Shown piece by piece: positions 18,739 through 28,100 of a stretch of DNA of 64,000 nucleotides. How positions within the stretch are numbered: the first letter of the stretch is position 1; each line of letters begins with the position of its first letter. The translations under genes and the position numbers were made by a program. The stretch is from Deltaproteobacteria bacterium. GTDB taxonomy: Bacteria; UBA10199; DSSB01. The DNA is taken from the NCBI GenBank assembly GCA_024233625.1, contig JACKPJ010000001.1, forward strand, positions 1 to 64,000. The letters are read 5' to 3'. The notes under the pieces are model-generated. The model saw only the letters and a list, made by a program, of their open reading frames with translations, had not been told where the DNA came from and did no database searches.

Positions 18739-21150
18739 GTTAATAAAATAGAGTTTAGCTATCAAGACGGAGTTATGACCTATGACAAGCTAAAATCTGG
18801 GAAAGAAAAACATCTCCAACAGATCTCGAGGGCCTCGAAATTGGTACCCAGCCTCAGTCGAGAAAGACTCTATACTCTACTTAATGAAAACAGTAGTGCA
18901 GGCATCACTGCAGTCGTGGCACCAGCGGGTTATGGAAAAACGACGCTATTAACACAATATTTTGAGCTCTTGGAAGCCAATGGTCAGACTTGCTTATGGT
19001 TAAGCCTGGAAGAAGGGGATAACCATATCACAAGCTTTTTAATGCGTCTCTTCCGCGTTTGTCAGGAACAGCACGCAGAGCTGGGCAAAGAAGCCCTTCA
19101 GGCCCTTTCCATAGGGCCTATGAGTAATTTTAGACCTTACCTTAGCTCATTTTTAGAAGACATCAGTCAACTTAACAAAAATCTTGATATATTTTTGGAT
19201 GATTTACACTTGATTCAAGACAAACAAGTTCTGGATAGTATTTTGTTTTTATTAAAAAATAATCCCGACAACCTTACGATTATTTTTTCGAGTCGAATGA
19301 AACCTCCTCTACCTCTCAGTACTCTAAAACTCTCTGGACAATTAAAATTCATCTCGGCAAAAGAACTCAGTTTTAACTTTGAGGAAACTCAACATTTTTT
19401 AAAACAAATGAACCAAAAACTTTTAGAAAATCCCAAGCTAGAAAAACTCATGGAATCCACCGAAGGATGGCCTGCTGCTTTACAAATGTTAGCCTTCTGT
19501 CAAGAGACTATTCCCGATGAAATTTTTTTGAAGGGACGTAAGGAAATTTGGTCTTACTTAAGCCAAGAGCTCATTAGTCAATTAGATAGTCAAGAGTTGG
19601 AATTTCTTTTAAAAACTTGCCACCTCGACCAACTTCATAAAGACCTATGCAACCAGGTCTGCCAAATTAGCAACTCACAAGAATTTTTAGAAAATTTTCA
19701 GAAAAAGGGGCTTTTTATCGTTGTTTTGGATCGGCAGCGACAATGGTTTCGGCTTCATACCTTATTTCGGGAGTTCTTAATCGAACTTAGCAAAAAACGT
19801 TATCCTCAAATCGAAAAGCAAGTTTTTTGTACAGCTAGTCAATGGTATATCTCCATGGAAGATAAAGAAAACGGAATTCAATATGCTCTCAAAGCAAAAG
19901 AATTTGAGCTAGTTTGCCAATTACTTGAAGATCTCGTGTTTTACTGGATTCATTACTTAGGGGATTATAGCAAATGGTTTAAAACCGCTCAAAAGCTCCC
20001 CAAAAAATATCAACAGCGCCCCGTAATACAACTTCATCGCATTCTTGCACTCTCGATGAATCGAAATTTCACTGCAGCAGAAAAAGAACTCAAAAAAGTT
20101 TCCACAGCAAGTTTTACTCAAGCTTCGAACCTCCAAGCAATTCATGAGGCCCTTCAAATTATTCTAGCTGGGCTGAAGGATGAAGTGGATTTTTGCTTGC
20201 GAGAAATCCCTCGTTGGCTCCAAAAATGGAAAAATCAGGATATCATTTGGCAAGCCCGGGTCATTGCAACTTTAGGGGATGCCTATATGCTCAAGCCTCA
20301 AGTACCTGAAAGTCTAGAATGGATGTCAGAAGCTTTGGAATTTGCATACGAAATGGCGAGTCCTCATGGTATTACGTGGCTAAGCATGATTCTTTCGAAT
20401 ATCTACGAACAAGAGGGAAAAATTGAAAAAAGTGCGGTCTTACTTAAACGAGCTCTCGACTATTTAAATGAAGTCCCAGGCTCACAGATTGTCGCCATTC
20501 CAACTTTATCTCTTTATTTAGCAAATATTCATTGGAAGCAAGGACAAGTACTGGCAGCCCAAAATCTACTCAAAAAAGCACTGAGGCTTAAAACCAGTGA
20601 CCATAGTTATATCGAAACACAAATCAAGACTTATTGCTTGCTTAGCTTAGTTGGTCAACTTGAAAAGAACTGGATTCAAGCAGAAAAAATTCTTTTAGAA
20701 GGAGAAAAACTCGCTGAGGAAAATATTCTCGTTGAAAATATTTTTCCACGTTTAAAAATTTCTCTAATGGCAGAAAGATCCCAGCTTTATTTTAAAAGCG
20801 GCTTAGAAAAAAAAGCCTATGAGACCTTAGAGGAACTCCAGAAAAATTTTTTACAAAACCCCAAGTACGTATACATGAAAACCTATATGCAATCACACTA
20901 CCAAGGTGTACTTAAATTCACTAAAAAATCAAATATAGCCAAAGTAGAAAATACGACACTTCATGAAAAACTCACTCAACGTGAAAAAGAAGTTCTCGAA
21001 ATGATGCAGTCGACCATGGCACGCGATGAGATCGCCCAATACCTCGGAGTGAGCCTCAACACTTTAAAGCAGCATCTGAAGAGCCTCTACGGAAAATTTG
21101 GAGTCAACTCACGTTATGCACTCATCCAAAAAAGTCAAAAATTATCCTGA
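18730..21150 (+). CDS. MalT-like large ATP-binding LuxR-family regulator
   Basis: The 806-residue protein has a STAND-type ATPase with Walker A APAGYGKTTLL and Walker B-like IFLDDLHLI, winged-helix and TPR-rich middle regions, and a C-terminal LuxR helix-turn-helix (LTQREKEVLEMM ... LGVSLNTLKQHLKSLY). This is the MalT/AcoK-type layout, in which ligand and ATP drive multimerisation and activation. The start is uncertain: ATG 18730 overlaps an inverted repeat and has no ribosome site, while ATG 18775 has GGAG very close upstream. Its 3' end overlaps the next regulator in another frame. Confidence 0.9.
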   Translation: MGDVNKIEFSYQDGVMTYDKLKSGKEKHLQQISRASKLVPSLSRERLYTLLNENSSAGITAVVAPAGYGKTTLLTQYFELLEANGQTCLWLSLEEGDNHITSFLMRLFRVCQEQHAELGKEALQALSIGPMSNFRPYLSSFLEDISQLNKNLDIFLDDLHLIQDKQVLDSILFLLKNNPDNLTIIFSSRMKPPLPLSTLKLSGQLKFISAKELSFNFEETQHFLKQMNQKLLENPKLEKLMESTEGWPAALQMLAFCQETIPDEIFLKGRKEIWSYLSQELISQLDSQELEFLLKTCHLDQLHKDLCNQVCQISNSQEFLENFQKKGLFIVVLDRQRQWFRLHTLFREFLIELSKKRYPQIEKQVFCTASQWYISMEDKENGIQYALKAKEFELVCQLLEDLVFYWIHYLGDYSKWFKTAQKLPKKYQQRPVIQLHRILALSMNRNFTAAEKELKKVSTASFTQASNLQAIHEALQIILAGLKDEVDFCLREIPRWLQKWKNQDIIWQARVIATLGDAYMLKPQVPESLEWMSEALEFAYEMASPHGITWLSMILSNIYEQEGKIEKSAVLLKRALDYLNEVPGSQIVAIPTLSLYLANIHWKQGQVLAAQNLLKKALRLKTSDHSYIETQIKTYCLLSLVGQLEKNWIQAEKILLEGEKLAEENILVENIFPRLKISLMAERSQLYFKSGLEKKAYETLEELQKNFLQNPKYVYMKTYMQSHYQGVLKFTKKSNIAKVENTTLHEKLTQREKEVLEMMQSTMARDEIAQYLGVSLNTLKQHLKSLYGKFGVNSRYALIQKSQKLS
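18764..18773 (-). repeat. Copy of the ACTCCGTCTT dispersed motif
   Basis: AAGACGGAGT on the + strand, in the 5' region of the MalT-like gene. See the finding on this motif. Confidence 0.7.
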
Positions 21151-22414
21151 ACAGGCACTTAGCCAGCATCATGAAATTCTGAGATGCCATTTGATCCAGC
21201 AAGTTTTTTCAAAGCTACAAAAACGTCCGCTGTTATGGATGAGTGCACCGGCGGGTTATGGAAAAAGCACCTTAATGAAACAATGCTTTGAACAATGCCA
21301 ATATCAAGGCATTGCCGCCAAATGGCTCTCAATAGACGAACTTCGTGATGAAATACAAAAGATGCCATACAATTCATCAAAACCTGATGACAGTTATTTA
21401 TTCATTGATCATATCTCACCCGAAAAACTAAAAGTGCATGCCAGTGAACTGACTTTTCTTATCAAAAACAAGAAGTGCATTATTTCGAGTCGGCACATGC
21501 CGAACTCTGAAATATTAGAATATTTTTCGCCAAAAGATTTTTATCTACTGAACACCCCAAAAATAAAAATGAATTTTATAGAGAGCAAAAGCCTTTTACA
21601 AGATTTGATGAAAATAGTAATCGACGAAACAATGTGTTTTAAGATCTACCAAAAAACACATGGCTGGCCCATTGCCTTGAAAATTTTAGCAACAGAATTA
21701 ACAAAAATCGACAAAGGCTCTCGAGAAAACTTTATTGAGGAATTTTCTGGAGCCTATCATGAAATACAAAACTATTTTAACGAACTCGTCATGTCAAAAT
21801 TATCGGATGAAGAGCGAGAATACATTCTTGCTTGCGCAATTTTTAAGAGCTTCGACAATAAACTCATTCAAAAAATTTTTCCTGACTCTAAAAAAAGAAT
21901 GAAAGAACTCTACGAAAAGGGGCTTTTTATGCAAAAAAGAGTCCAGAAAAAGGGGCATTTTCGTTTCATAGCTTTTTTTCAAGAATACCTCATTAGCCAA
22001 ATTGCCATGGTCGAATGGGAAAAAGCTCTCGCTAAAGCAAAAACATGGCTCAAGCAATTTACCCATCCTGAAGATTTCATTTTTGAATACCCCTATAAAA
22101 ACCAAATCATTAAAGAAAAAAAAGTAAACAATATCTATCCGTCTAATCAAAACTCTTTGGGAGAAACTGAAAGAAAGCAAACAAAGAAAAAATTATCTCC
22201 TTTAGAAAAAGAAGCTCCATTGAGTTCTCGAGAGAAAGAACTCATCGAAGCTTTGCGCTGCGAAGAACCTCTCGAAAAAGTTGCCGCAAAACTTCACATC
22301 AGCAAGAACACCCTTAAAACTCACTTAAAAAATCTTTATAAAAAATTTCATGTCAATAATCGCGCGAGTCTTCTGGTTAAAATTAAAAATAATCCTGACG
22401 ATACGCATTCATAA
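21116..22414 (+). CDS. Shortened MalT-like LuxR-family regulator lacking the TPR region
   Basis: A TTG at 21098 or the ATG at 21116 starts this frame inside the 3' end of the preceding regulator (35-53 bp overlap), so translation is probably coupled. The product (432 residues from ATG) has Walker A APAGYGKSTLM, a degenerate ATPase (SYLFIDHIS as Walker B), a winged-helix part (KKGHFRFIAFFQEYL) and a C-terminal LuxR helix-turn-helix (LSSREKELIEAL ... LHISKNTLKTHLKNLYKKF). The roughly 400-residue TPR superhelix that senses inducer in MalT-like proteins is absent. It looks like a tandem paralogue that lost its sensor. Confidence 0.85.
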   Translation: MHSSKKVKNYPEQALSQHHEILRCHLIQQVFSKLQKRPLLWMSAPAGYGKSTLMKQCFEQCQYQGIAAKWLSIDELRDEIQKMPYNSSKPDDSYLFIDHISPEKLKVHASELTFLIKNKKCIISSRHMPNSEILEYFSPKDFYLLNTPKIKMNFIESKSLLQDLMKIVIDETMCFKIYQKTHGWPIALKILATELTKIDKGSRENFIEEFSGAYHEIQNYFNELVMSKLSDEEREYILACAIFKSFDNKLIQKIFPDSKKRMKELYEKGLFMQKRVQKKGHFRFIAFFQEYLISQIAMVEWEKALAKAKTWLKQFTHPEDFIFEYPYKNQIIKEKKVNNIYPSNQNSLGETERKQTKKKLSPLEKEAPLSSREKELIEALRCEEPLEKVAAKLHISKNTLKTHLKNLYKKFHVNNRASLLVKIKNNPDDTHS

Positions 22415-22639
22415 AGGGGGTATTGGGGATGAAAAGACATTCTGAAAATAAAATAATCTTATCTATATAAAAAAACTCATTATTTTATAATTAGCTATTT
22501 AATAAAGAGAATATATATATCAGAAGGTTTCATGACTAATCACTTGCATGATAAGCCGATAGAATGCTATGTACTATCAGGTAAATTTATTTATAATATA
22601 AAGAAAAGCACTCAATCGGTAAAAAAAAGGAAAAGTATT

Positions 22640-24805
22640 ATGAATTCGTCACTCAAGTACGAAAAACAGAAAAACAAAAAAGCTCTCATCACATCGTTAT
22701 TGGCTTTTTGCTTGATGATGGTGAGTTCTCTGGGTTTTGCCAGTATCCCCCAACTCTTTCCAGGAAATATATTATTCTTTGGCTCAACGCCAATCAACTC
22801 TCAAAAAAATAAAGTCATTCTGGTACAAAATACCGGAAATAGTAAGGCAACAATTACTAATGTGACAATTGATGTATTTGATGATGACAAAGATAACTTT
22901 TTCATTGACTCTCTTGGATGTCTTAATATCGAACTACAACCTGATGAAGTTTGTCTTTTTCAAGTCCAATTTAATCCTGATGAAGAGAAAGTATTTGACT
23001 TAAATATACTTTTTACAGGATTTGAAGGTAATCAGGATAATTTCTTCCAAATTAATTACACCTTAAGTGGAATTGGCACCGGAACGACAGAACTCTCCGT
23101 TAATCCTGAAGGATTATTCTTTGGTAATGTCATTACAGGCTCGCAAAGTCCTTCAAAACAAATCTTAGTCCAAAATACAGGTGCAATTGATGTTGAAATT
23201 CAAGCAATTGATGTAAATAACTTAACAGATTTTACTGTTATCGCAGATACTTGCTCAACCACTACTCTACAACCTGATATGGTTTGTTTCATCGAAATTG
23301 CTTTTAATCCTCAAATGGATGGATTTAAAGGTGGAACTTTAAGTTTCATCACCAACCCAAATATCCAGGCTGGGGCCTTTTTTGAAGGAACAGGTGTTCC
23401 TGGAGGAAAAATTCTATTAGTCACACCTAACCCCGTTAATTTTGGAGAAGTCGGTGTCGGAAATACCAGTGCTCCACAAAACATTAGCGCTACCAACACA
23501 GGTGACGAAACAGTGAATATCGGACAAGTCACTGATAATGACATGAATCAACGATATGAAAGAATAGCCGACAACTGCTCCGGTCAAGCTTTACTTGTAG
23601 GACAAACTTGTACAATTACTTATACTTACAGTGCTGATCAAGAAGTTGCTCTCGATAGTATCAATGTCACCATCCCTAATGATGCAGGAGATGTGAATGT
23701 TGTTTTAAATGCTAGTGGAGTAGTCAATCCTGCAATTAGCTTTAGCCCCTTACAAGTCAACTTTGGACCCGTAGCAGTCGGTGAAAGTTCCGAATCGACA
23801 ATTATTAGTGTAACGAGTGTAGGATCTACCCCACTCGCCATCGATAATGTTCAATTGATCAATGGAACTCACTTCACGATTGTCCAAGATAATTGTAATG
23901 CTAAGGTACTGATCCCAGGGGCTTCTTGCCTCATCGTCGTGAAGGGAAATCCTCAAGCAGCAGGTAATTTTAATGATTCAATCAAACTAACTACAAATAC
24001 GAACATTGATCCTTCAGTCCCACTGGCGGTCGAAGGTGTCTTGCGTGAACTGACCATTGCACCAGGAGCACCCTTTGACTTTGGAGTTGTCAATGCTGGT
24101 GAAACCAGTGCTGATCAAGTCTTCACTGTCACCAATACGGGTGGAGCTCCCATCAATGTCTTTGCAATTTCACTCATTGGTAGTGACGTCGAAAACTTTA
24201 ATTTGATTGCAGAAGATTGCTCTGGAAAAGTTCTCGCAGTTGCTGGAGAGTGTAACATCACTGTCAACTACCAGCCCAATGCCGCCGGTAGTCATGTTGC
24301 ACAAATTCAGGTTGCTGCCAACACCAGTGAAAGTCCTGTCTCCCATGAGATTCGTGGAACAGGAGTGGGTATCGGCGGAGCCGTACTCGAACTCGATCCT
24401 TCAGCCTTGGATTTTGATCGTCTCAATGTAGGCCAAATCCAATCACAGCAAATTACTGTGACCAATATCGGTAATGAAGCAACTGCTATCGATGCTGTCA
24501 GCATTGCAGGTAACGATCCTTCAGCCTTCAGTCAAGAAAATAGCTGCTCGGGTCTAACCTTAGCCTCTGGAGAAAGTTGCGTCATCGTTGTCACATTTAA
24601 CTCCAATGCTGAAGGCAACTTTAACGCAGTGGTTGTTGTCGAAAGTGCCGATGCAAACAGTGTTGAAGCTCAGCTCTTTGGCAGTACCCTCTTGGTCGAT
24701 GTCGAAGGTGGCTGTTCTTTAAATACACAAGCTCAAAGCTCACTTGGTATGGGATTTGCGTTATTACTCACATTAGGTCTTGCACGACGATTGCGTAAAA
24801 ACTAA
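22640..24805 (+). CDS. Exported protein with choice-of-anchor-D/ASPM-SPD-2-Hydin Ig-like repeats and Cys C-terminal anchor
   Basis: ATG 22640 follows AAAGGAAAAG; the frame is open upstream to 22532 but without a signal there. The 721-residue product has a signal peptide (about 1-34, ending GFAS) and then about six Ig-like repeats of roughly 95-110 residues, each with a LxFGxVxxGxxSxxQxxxVxNTG start and a Cys pair (for example NCSG...GQTC). It ends in GGCSLNT, a hydrophobic helix and RRLRKN. The repeats are of the choice-of-anchor-D family found on bacterial surfaces. The C-terminal signal matches the protein at 15420-17198. Confidence 0.85.
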   Translation: MNSSLKYEKQKNKKALITSLLAFCLMMVSSLGFASIPQLFPGNILFFGSTPINSQKNKVILVQNTGNSKATITNVTIDVFDDDKDNFFIDSLGCLNIELQPDEVCLFQVQFNPDEEKVFDLNILFTGFEGNQDNFFQINYTLSGIGTGTTELSVNPEGLFFGNVITGSQSPSKQILVQNTGAIDVEIQAIDVNNLTDFTVIADTCSTTTLQPDMVCFIEIAFNPQMDGFKGGTLSFITNPNIQAGAFFEGTGVPGGKILLVTPNPVNFGEVGVGNTSAPQNISATNTGDETVNIGQVTDNDMNQRYERIADNCSGQALLVGQTCTITYTYSADQEVALDSINVTIPNDAGDVNVVLNASGVVNPAISFSPLQVNFGPVAVGESSESTIISVTSVGSTPLAIDNVQLINGTHFTIVQDNCNAKVLIPGASCLIVVKGNPQAAGNFNDSIKLTTNTNIDPSVPLAVEGVLRELTIAPGAPFDFGVVNAGETSADQVFTVTNTGGAPINVFAISLIGSDVENFNLIAEDCSGKVLAVAGECNITVNYQPNAAGSHVAQIQVAANTSESPVSHEIRGTGVGIGGAVLELDPSALDFDRLNVGQIQSQQITVTNIGNEATAIDAVSIAGNDPSAFSQENSCSGLTLASGESCVIVVTFNSNAEGNFNAVVVVESADANSVEAQLFGSTLLVDVEGGCSLNTQAQSSLGMGFALLLTLGLARRLRKN

Positions 24806-24830
24806 AAAAATTCTAAATAATTATTTTTGA

Positions 24831-24865
24831 AAACCCGTTTTAAGAAATTAAAACGGGTTTTTTTT
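24831..24865 (+). terminator. Rho-independent terminator
   Basis: AAACCCGTTTTAA and TTAAAACGGGTTT form a long stem with a short loop, followed by T8. Confidence 0.9.
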
Positions 24866-24895
24866 ATCTCAATTTATCTAAACAAGTCTCATAAA

Positions 24896-24913
24896 ACCTA
24901 ACTTTAGTTAGGT
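24896..24913. promoter_or_regulatory. 18-bp inverted repeat ACCTAACT-TT-AGTTAGGT, copy 1
   Basis: The two 8-bp arms are perfect. The element lies 119 bp upstream of the small membrane protein gene and is identical to 45518-45535. Confidence 0.55.
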
Positions 24914-25031
24914 GATCTTATGAAAGTTTTTATATAGAAAATATGATCTTTAAAGATTTTAATGCAGAAAGCAATCAAAAGGCTAAACTTACACTCACTT
25001 CATTTAATGCTTATGAGAGGAAATAATATAT

Positions 25032-25316
25032 ATGACTTATAATATCAATTTTGTCATAGTCATTCTAACCTTTTTAGTTTTTTTGATCGTTCCTTTATCT
25101 GAAAAACGCCTTCCTAAAAAAGTCATCATAACTTATATATTGAGTAGTTTATTAAGTTGCTTTGCTGTATTTTTACGGTGGATTCAACCTTATTTCAGAA
25201 ACGATGAGGAAATCATCAGTAACCTATTTTTCTTTTTTACAATGATCGCTATATTTGTATTTCTGCTTGGGAGTCTTTATGTTGCACTCAAGGGGTACAT
25301 TCAAAAAAAGTCTTAA
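25032..25316 (+). CDS. Small membrane protein of unknown function
   Basis: The 94-residue protein has three hydrophobic segments (about 6-22, 31-48 and 65-85), with a basic loop SEKRLPKK after the first. AGAGGAAA precedes the ATG. No family is recognised. An 18-bp operator-like palindrome lies upstream. Confidence 0.7.
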   Translation: MTYNINFVIVILTFLVFLIVPLSEKRLPKKVIITYILSSLLSCFAVFLRWIQPYFRNDEEIISNLFFFFTMIAIFVFLLGSLYVALKGYIQKKS

Positions 25317-25340
25317 AAGATATTTTTGATATAAAAAAAG

Positions 25341-26444
25341 TTAACATTTCAACATCTTTTCGACAGCATCTTCCACTTGCTTGACGCTAATGGTATCTAA
25401 ACTATTCGGATCCTTTTTATCATATTCGAAACCCAAATGCAGACACCCTGCAGAGGGCGAGGTGGCATTGAGATTGAGAGTCTTAGTTTGATCTCCTAAT
25501 GGACCCCAACGCAGAGAGGAAGTTGGTCCATTGAGAGCAATGAGAGGAACCCCACAGGCCGCAGCCAGATGCATGATTCCCGTATTCACACTAATCACTA
25601 AATCAGCATCGGATAAAAGATTGGCCGTTTGTTGAAGAGACATCTGACCGGCAAAATTACGAATTTGTTTGGGAAACTCACACTGTCGTAAAATAAGTTC
25701 CGCACGTGAAGCATCCACAGGAGCTCCAGTAAGAACCACTCGATAGCCTCTTGCTGTCAAACGATTGATTAGATCAACCCAATTGTGAGGATGCCACTCT
25801 TTAAAATGTGCCATGTAACCTCCTGGAAACATATGAATGGCGATCTCAAAAAAATCTTTCGAGGATTTTTTTTTCGTTCGTTCATTGTGATAATGCGGCA
25901 AGGACTCACTCTTTATTTTAAAGACGGAAAGCAAACGTCGGAGGTTTTCAATCTCGTGGCAATCATTGCGATGCTCCACAACTTGCTGATAGATAAAATG
26001 TCGGTGTTGACCTGGTGAAGAAAATCCAACTCGATAATCGGCACGAGCCCAATAGGACAAAAAGGCATTGAGTCTAGGCCAGGGGCCAAAATCCAACCAC
26101 CAATTAAAATGACCTGAATTTCTGATTTTTTTTATGGCACTATCCGGACGACTGACAGGTAAACAAACGATTTGATCCACTGGACACATGAGCTTGGCAA
26201 TCGCCTCGTTGCTCTTCCCGACAAATAAAGTGATTTGAGCTTGGGGTTCATGTGCTCTCAAATCTTTCAGAATTGCCGAGAGCAAGATCGTATCTCCAAT
26301 GGCTGCTGTGGCCAAAATACCAATCCGTTGGGGTTTTTGAATGAAGTTTTTTTGACGTTTACTGAGAATACCTAAAGTAAAAACCAAAGGAATTCCTAAA
26401 TAACGATCAGCCCATCTGAGAAATTGATTTCCTCTTTCACTCAT
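25341..26444 (-). CDS. Glycosyltransferase family 9 (heptosyltransferase-like)
   Basis: The 367-residue GT-B enzyme has RIGILATAAIGDTILLSAILKDLR at the start of the acceptor domain (49-70) and the donor-site motif NTGIMHLAAACGVPLIALNGPT. GT9 enzymes such as WaaC, WaaF and WaaQ transfer heptose from ADP-heptose to LPS core. It is the last gene of the heptose operon, 106 bp after hldE, which supports the assignment. Which core heptose it adds is unknown. Confidence 0.88.
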   Translation of the reverse strand: MSERGNQFLRWADRYLGIPLVFTLGILSKRQKNFIQKPQRIGILATAAIGDTILLSAILKDLRAHEPQAQITLFVGKSNEAIAKLMCPVDQIVCLPVSRPDSAIKKIRNSGHFNWWLDFGPWPRLNAFLSYWARADYRVGFSSPGQHRHFIYQQVVEHRNDCHEIENLRRLLSVFKIKSESLPHYHNERTKKKSSKDFFEIAIHMFPGGYMAHFKEWHPHNWVDLINRLTARGYRVVLTGAPVDASRAELILRQCEFPKQIRNFAGQMSLQQTANLLSDADLVISVNTGIMHLAAACGVPLIALNGPTSSLRWGPLGDQTKTLNLNATSPSAGCLHLGFEYDKKDPNSLDTISVKQVEDAVEKMLKC

Positions 26445-26549
26445 TTTGTTTATTCCACTTCAATTTCTTTTAACAAAATTCCTTTATAGAACTGTTGCAA
26501 AAGTCCTTATTTAGAGAGCATCCAAAAATGGACTTTTTCAACACTCTCT

Positions 26550-28100
26550 TTATCCTAAAGAAGATTTTTCTTCTGAAGCATAAAGATCCGGATTCGTCAC
26601 AATAGAACCCGAGTCCTCTTCAGAGAAAATCTCATGAATTTTTTTGATCATCGAGCTAGTGGAATGACCTTCAACAAAAGGCAGTGTTAAAGTTTGAGTC
26701 GCAAACTCTCTTCCCACGATATCATCCAAAGCATAATCTCCGCCTTTGACTAAAATATCCGGCCGAAGTTCTTGAATCAAATCAAAGGGAGTGTCCTCTT
26801 CGAAGAGCACCACATGATCAACAAACTTTAAAGAACTCAACATCAGAGCTCGATCGTCCTCTGTATTGATAGGACGATTTACACCTTTGAGTCTTTTGAC
26901 CGAAGCATCGCTATTTAAACCAACAATGAGACGATCACCCAAGGCACGAGCTCGTTTGAGATAGTCTAAATGACCACGATGTAAAAGATCAAAACATCCA
27001 TTGGTAAATATAATTTTGAGATGGGAGTTTTGACAAAAATTCTTCCAAGCCTTTAATTGAGAGCGACCAAGAATTGAAGGAAAATCCTCTTCCTGCTTTT
27101 TTTGTAAATCGACTTGCAAACTGGCCAATAGTTCTTCCTGACTCAAGGCGTAAGTCCCAACATGAGCCACCACCAGAGCTCCGGCACGATTGGCCAACTC
27201 GACTGCTTGTTCCAGATCATAATTTGTTTGACTTGCCAAAACCCGGGCCAAAGTTGCCACAACCGTATCCCCTGCTCCCGAAACATCAAAGACTTCCTGT
27301 GCTCGAGTGCCCACATGCTTGACGCTGGAATTTTGCTCAAGACCCTGAAAAAGACTCATGCCTTTTTCACTTCGCGTCACCAATAAATTTTCGATCTGAA
27401 ATCTTTCTTGAATCTCACGACCCGCCAACTCCAAGAACGCGTTCTCATTGGCTAAAGGACGCCCACAGGCTTCAGCCAGTTCACGCAAATTGGGAGTAAC
27501 CATAAAAGCTCCCTGATAACGTTGCCAATCCAGACCTTTAGGATCAATGATCAAAGGAATTTGTTTAAGTTTGGCGTGACGAATCAGAGACTGACAAACC
27601 GCCTCTGTACATAGGCCTTTTCCATAATCGGACAAGACCCATGCGTCCCAAGGATAATTTGCTAAAATCTCGATCTGCTCTAAAAGCTGCTCTTGTTCCT
27701 GAAAATTTAAAGGGCTGCTGTCTTCTTCATCCAGACGAATCATTTGTTGAGAGGAACTCAAAATGCGTGTCTTGCTAATAGAAGGTCTTTGACTGAGTAA
27801 GGGAAAAAATTCGATGCCTTGAGCGTCAATCAATTGAGTAATCTCAGCAGCCGTCTCATCCTTACCAATGGTCGTCAACAAACCGACCTTGGCTCCCAGT
27901 TTTTTAAGATTGGCGGCAACATTGCCTGCTCCTCCGAGCACCTTTTTTTTTGAAGCCACCTTGACCACAGGGACAGGCGCCTCCGGACTGATGCGTTTTG
28001 TCTCGCCTAAATAATAGCGATCCAGCATAGCATCCCCGACGACTAAAACTCGAGGCGATTCCTCAAATATTTTCTGAATTTTTTTGAGATCTATAAAAAT
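26550..28100 (-). CDS. hldE: Bifunctional heptose 7-phosphate kinase/heptose 1-phosphate adenylyltransferase HldE, apparently starting at ATT
   Basis: The first ATG in frame (28028) would start at MLDRYYLG and remove the conserved RVLVVGDA strand that begins the PfkB-type kinase. The frame is open upstream to 28118 with no ATG, GTG or TTG. ATT at 28100 has GGAGG (28108-28112) exactly 7 nt upstream and gives 516 residues. The kinase domain includes RISPEAPVPV, GGAGNVAANL and DVSGAGDTV; the C-terminal nucleotidyltransferase has TNGCFDLLHRGHLDYL. It makes ADP-glycero-manno-heptose for LPS. The proposed start overlaps the gmhA stop by 10 bp. Confidence 0.9.
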   Translation of the reverse strand: MFIDLKKIQKIFEESPRVLVVGDAMLDRYYLGETKRISPEAPVPVVKVASKKKVLGGAGNVAANLKKLGAKVGLLTTIGKDETAAEITQLIDAQGIEFFPLLSQRPSISKTRILSSSQQMIRLDEEDSSPLNFQEQEQLLEQIEILANYPWDAWVLSDYGKGLCTEAVCQSLIRHAKLKQIPLIIDPKGLDWQRYQGAFMVTPNLRELAEACGRPLANENAFLELAGREIQERFQIENLLVTRSEKGMSLFQGLEQNSSVKHVGTRAQEVFDVSGAGDTVVATLARVLASQTNYDLEQAVELANRAGALVVAHVGTYALSQEELLASLQVDLQKKQEEDFPSILGRSQLKAWKNFCQNSHLKIIFTNGCFDLLHRGHLDYLKRARALGDRLIVGLNSDASVKRLKGVNRPINTEDDRALMLSSLKFVDHVVLFEEDTPFDLIQELRPDILVKGGDYALDDIVGREFATQTLTLPFVEGHSTSSMIKKIHEIFSEEDSGSIVTNPDLYASEEKSSLG

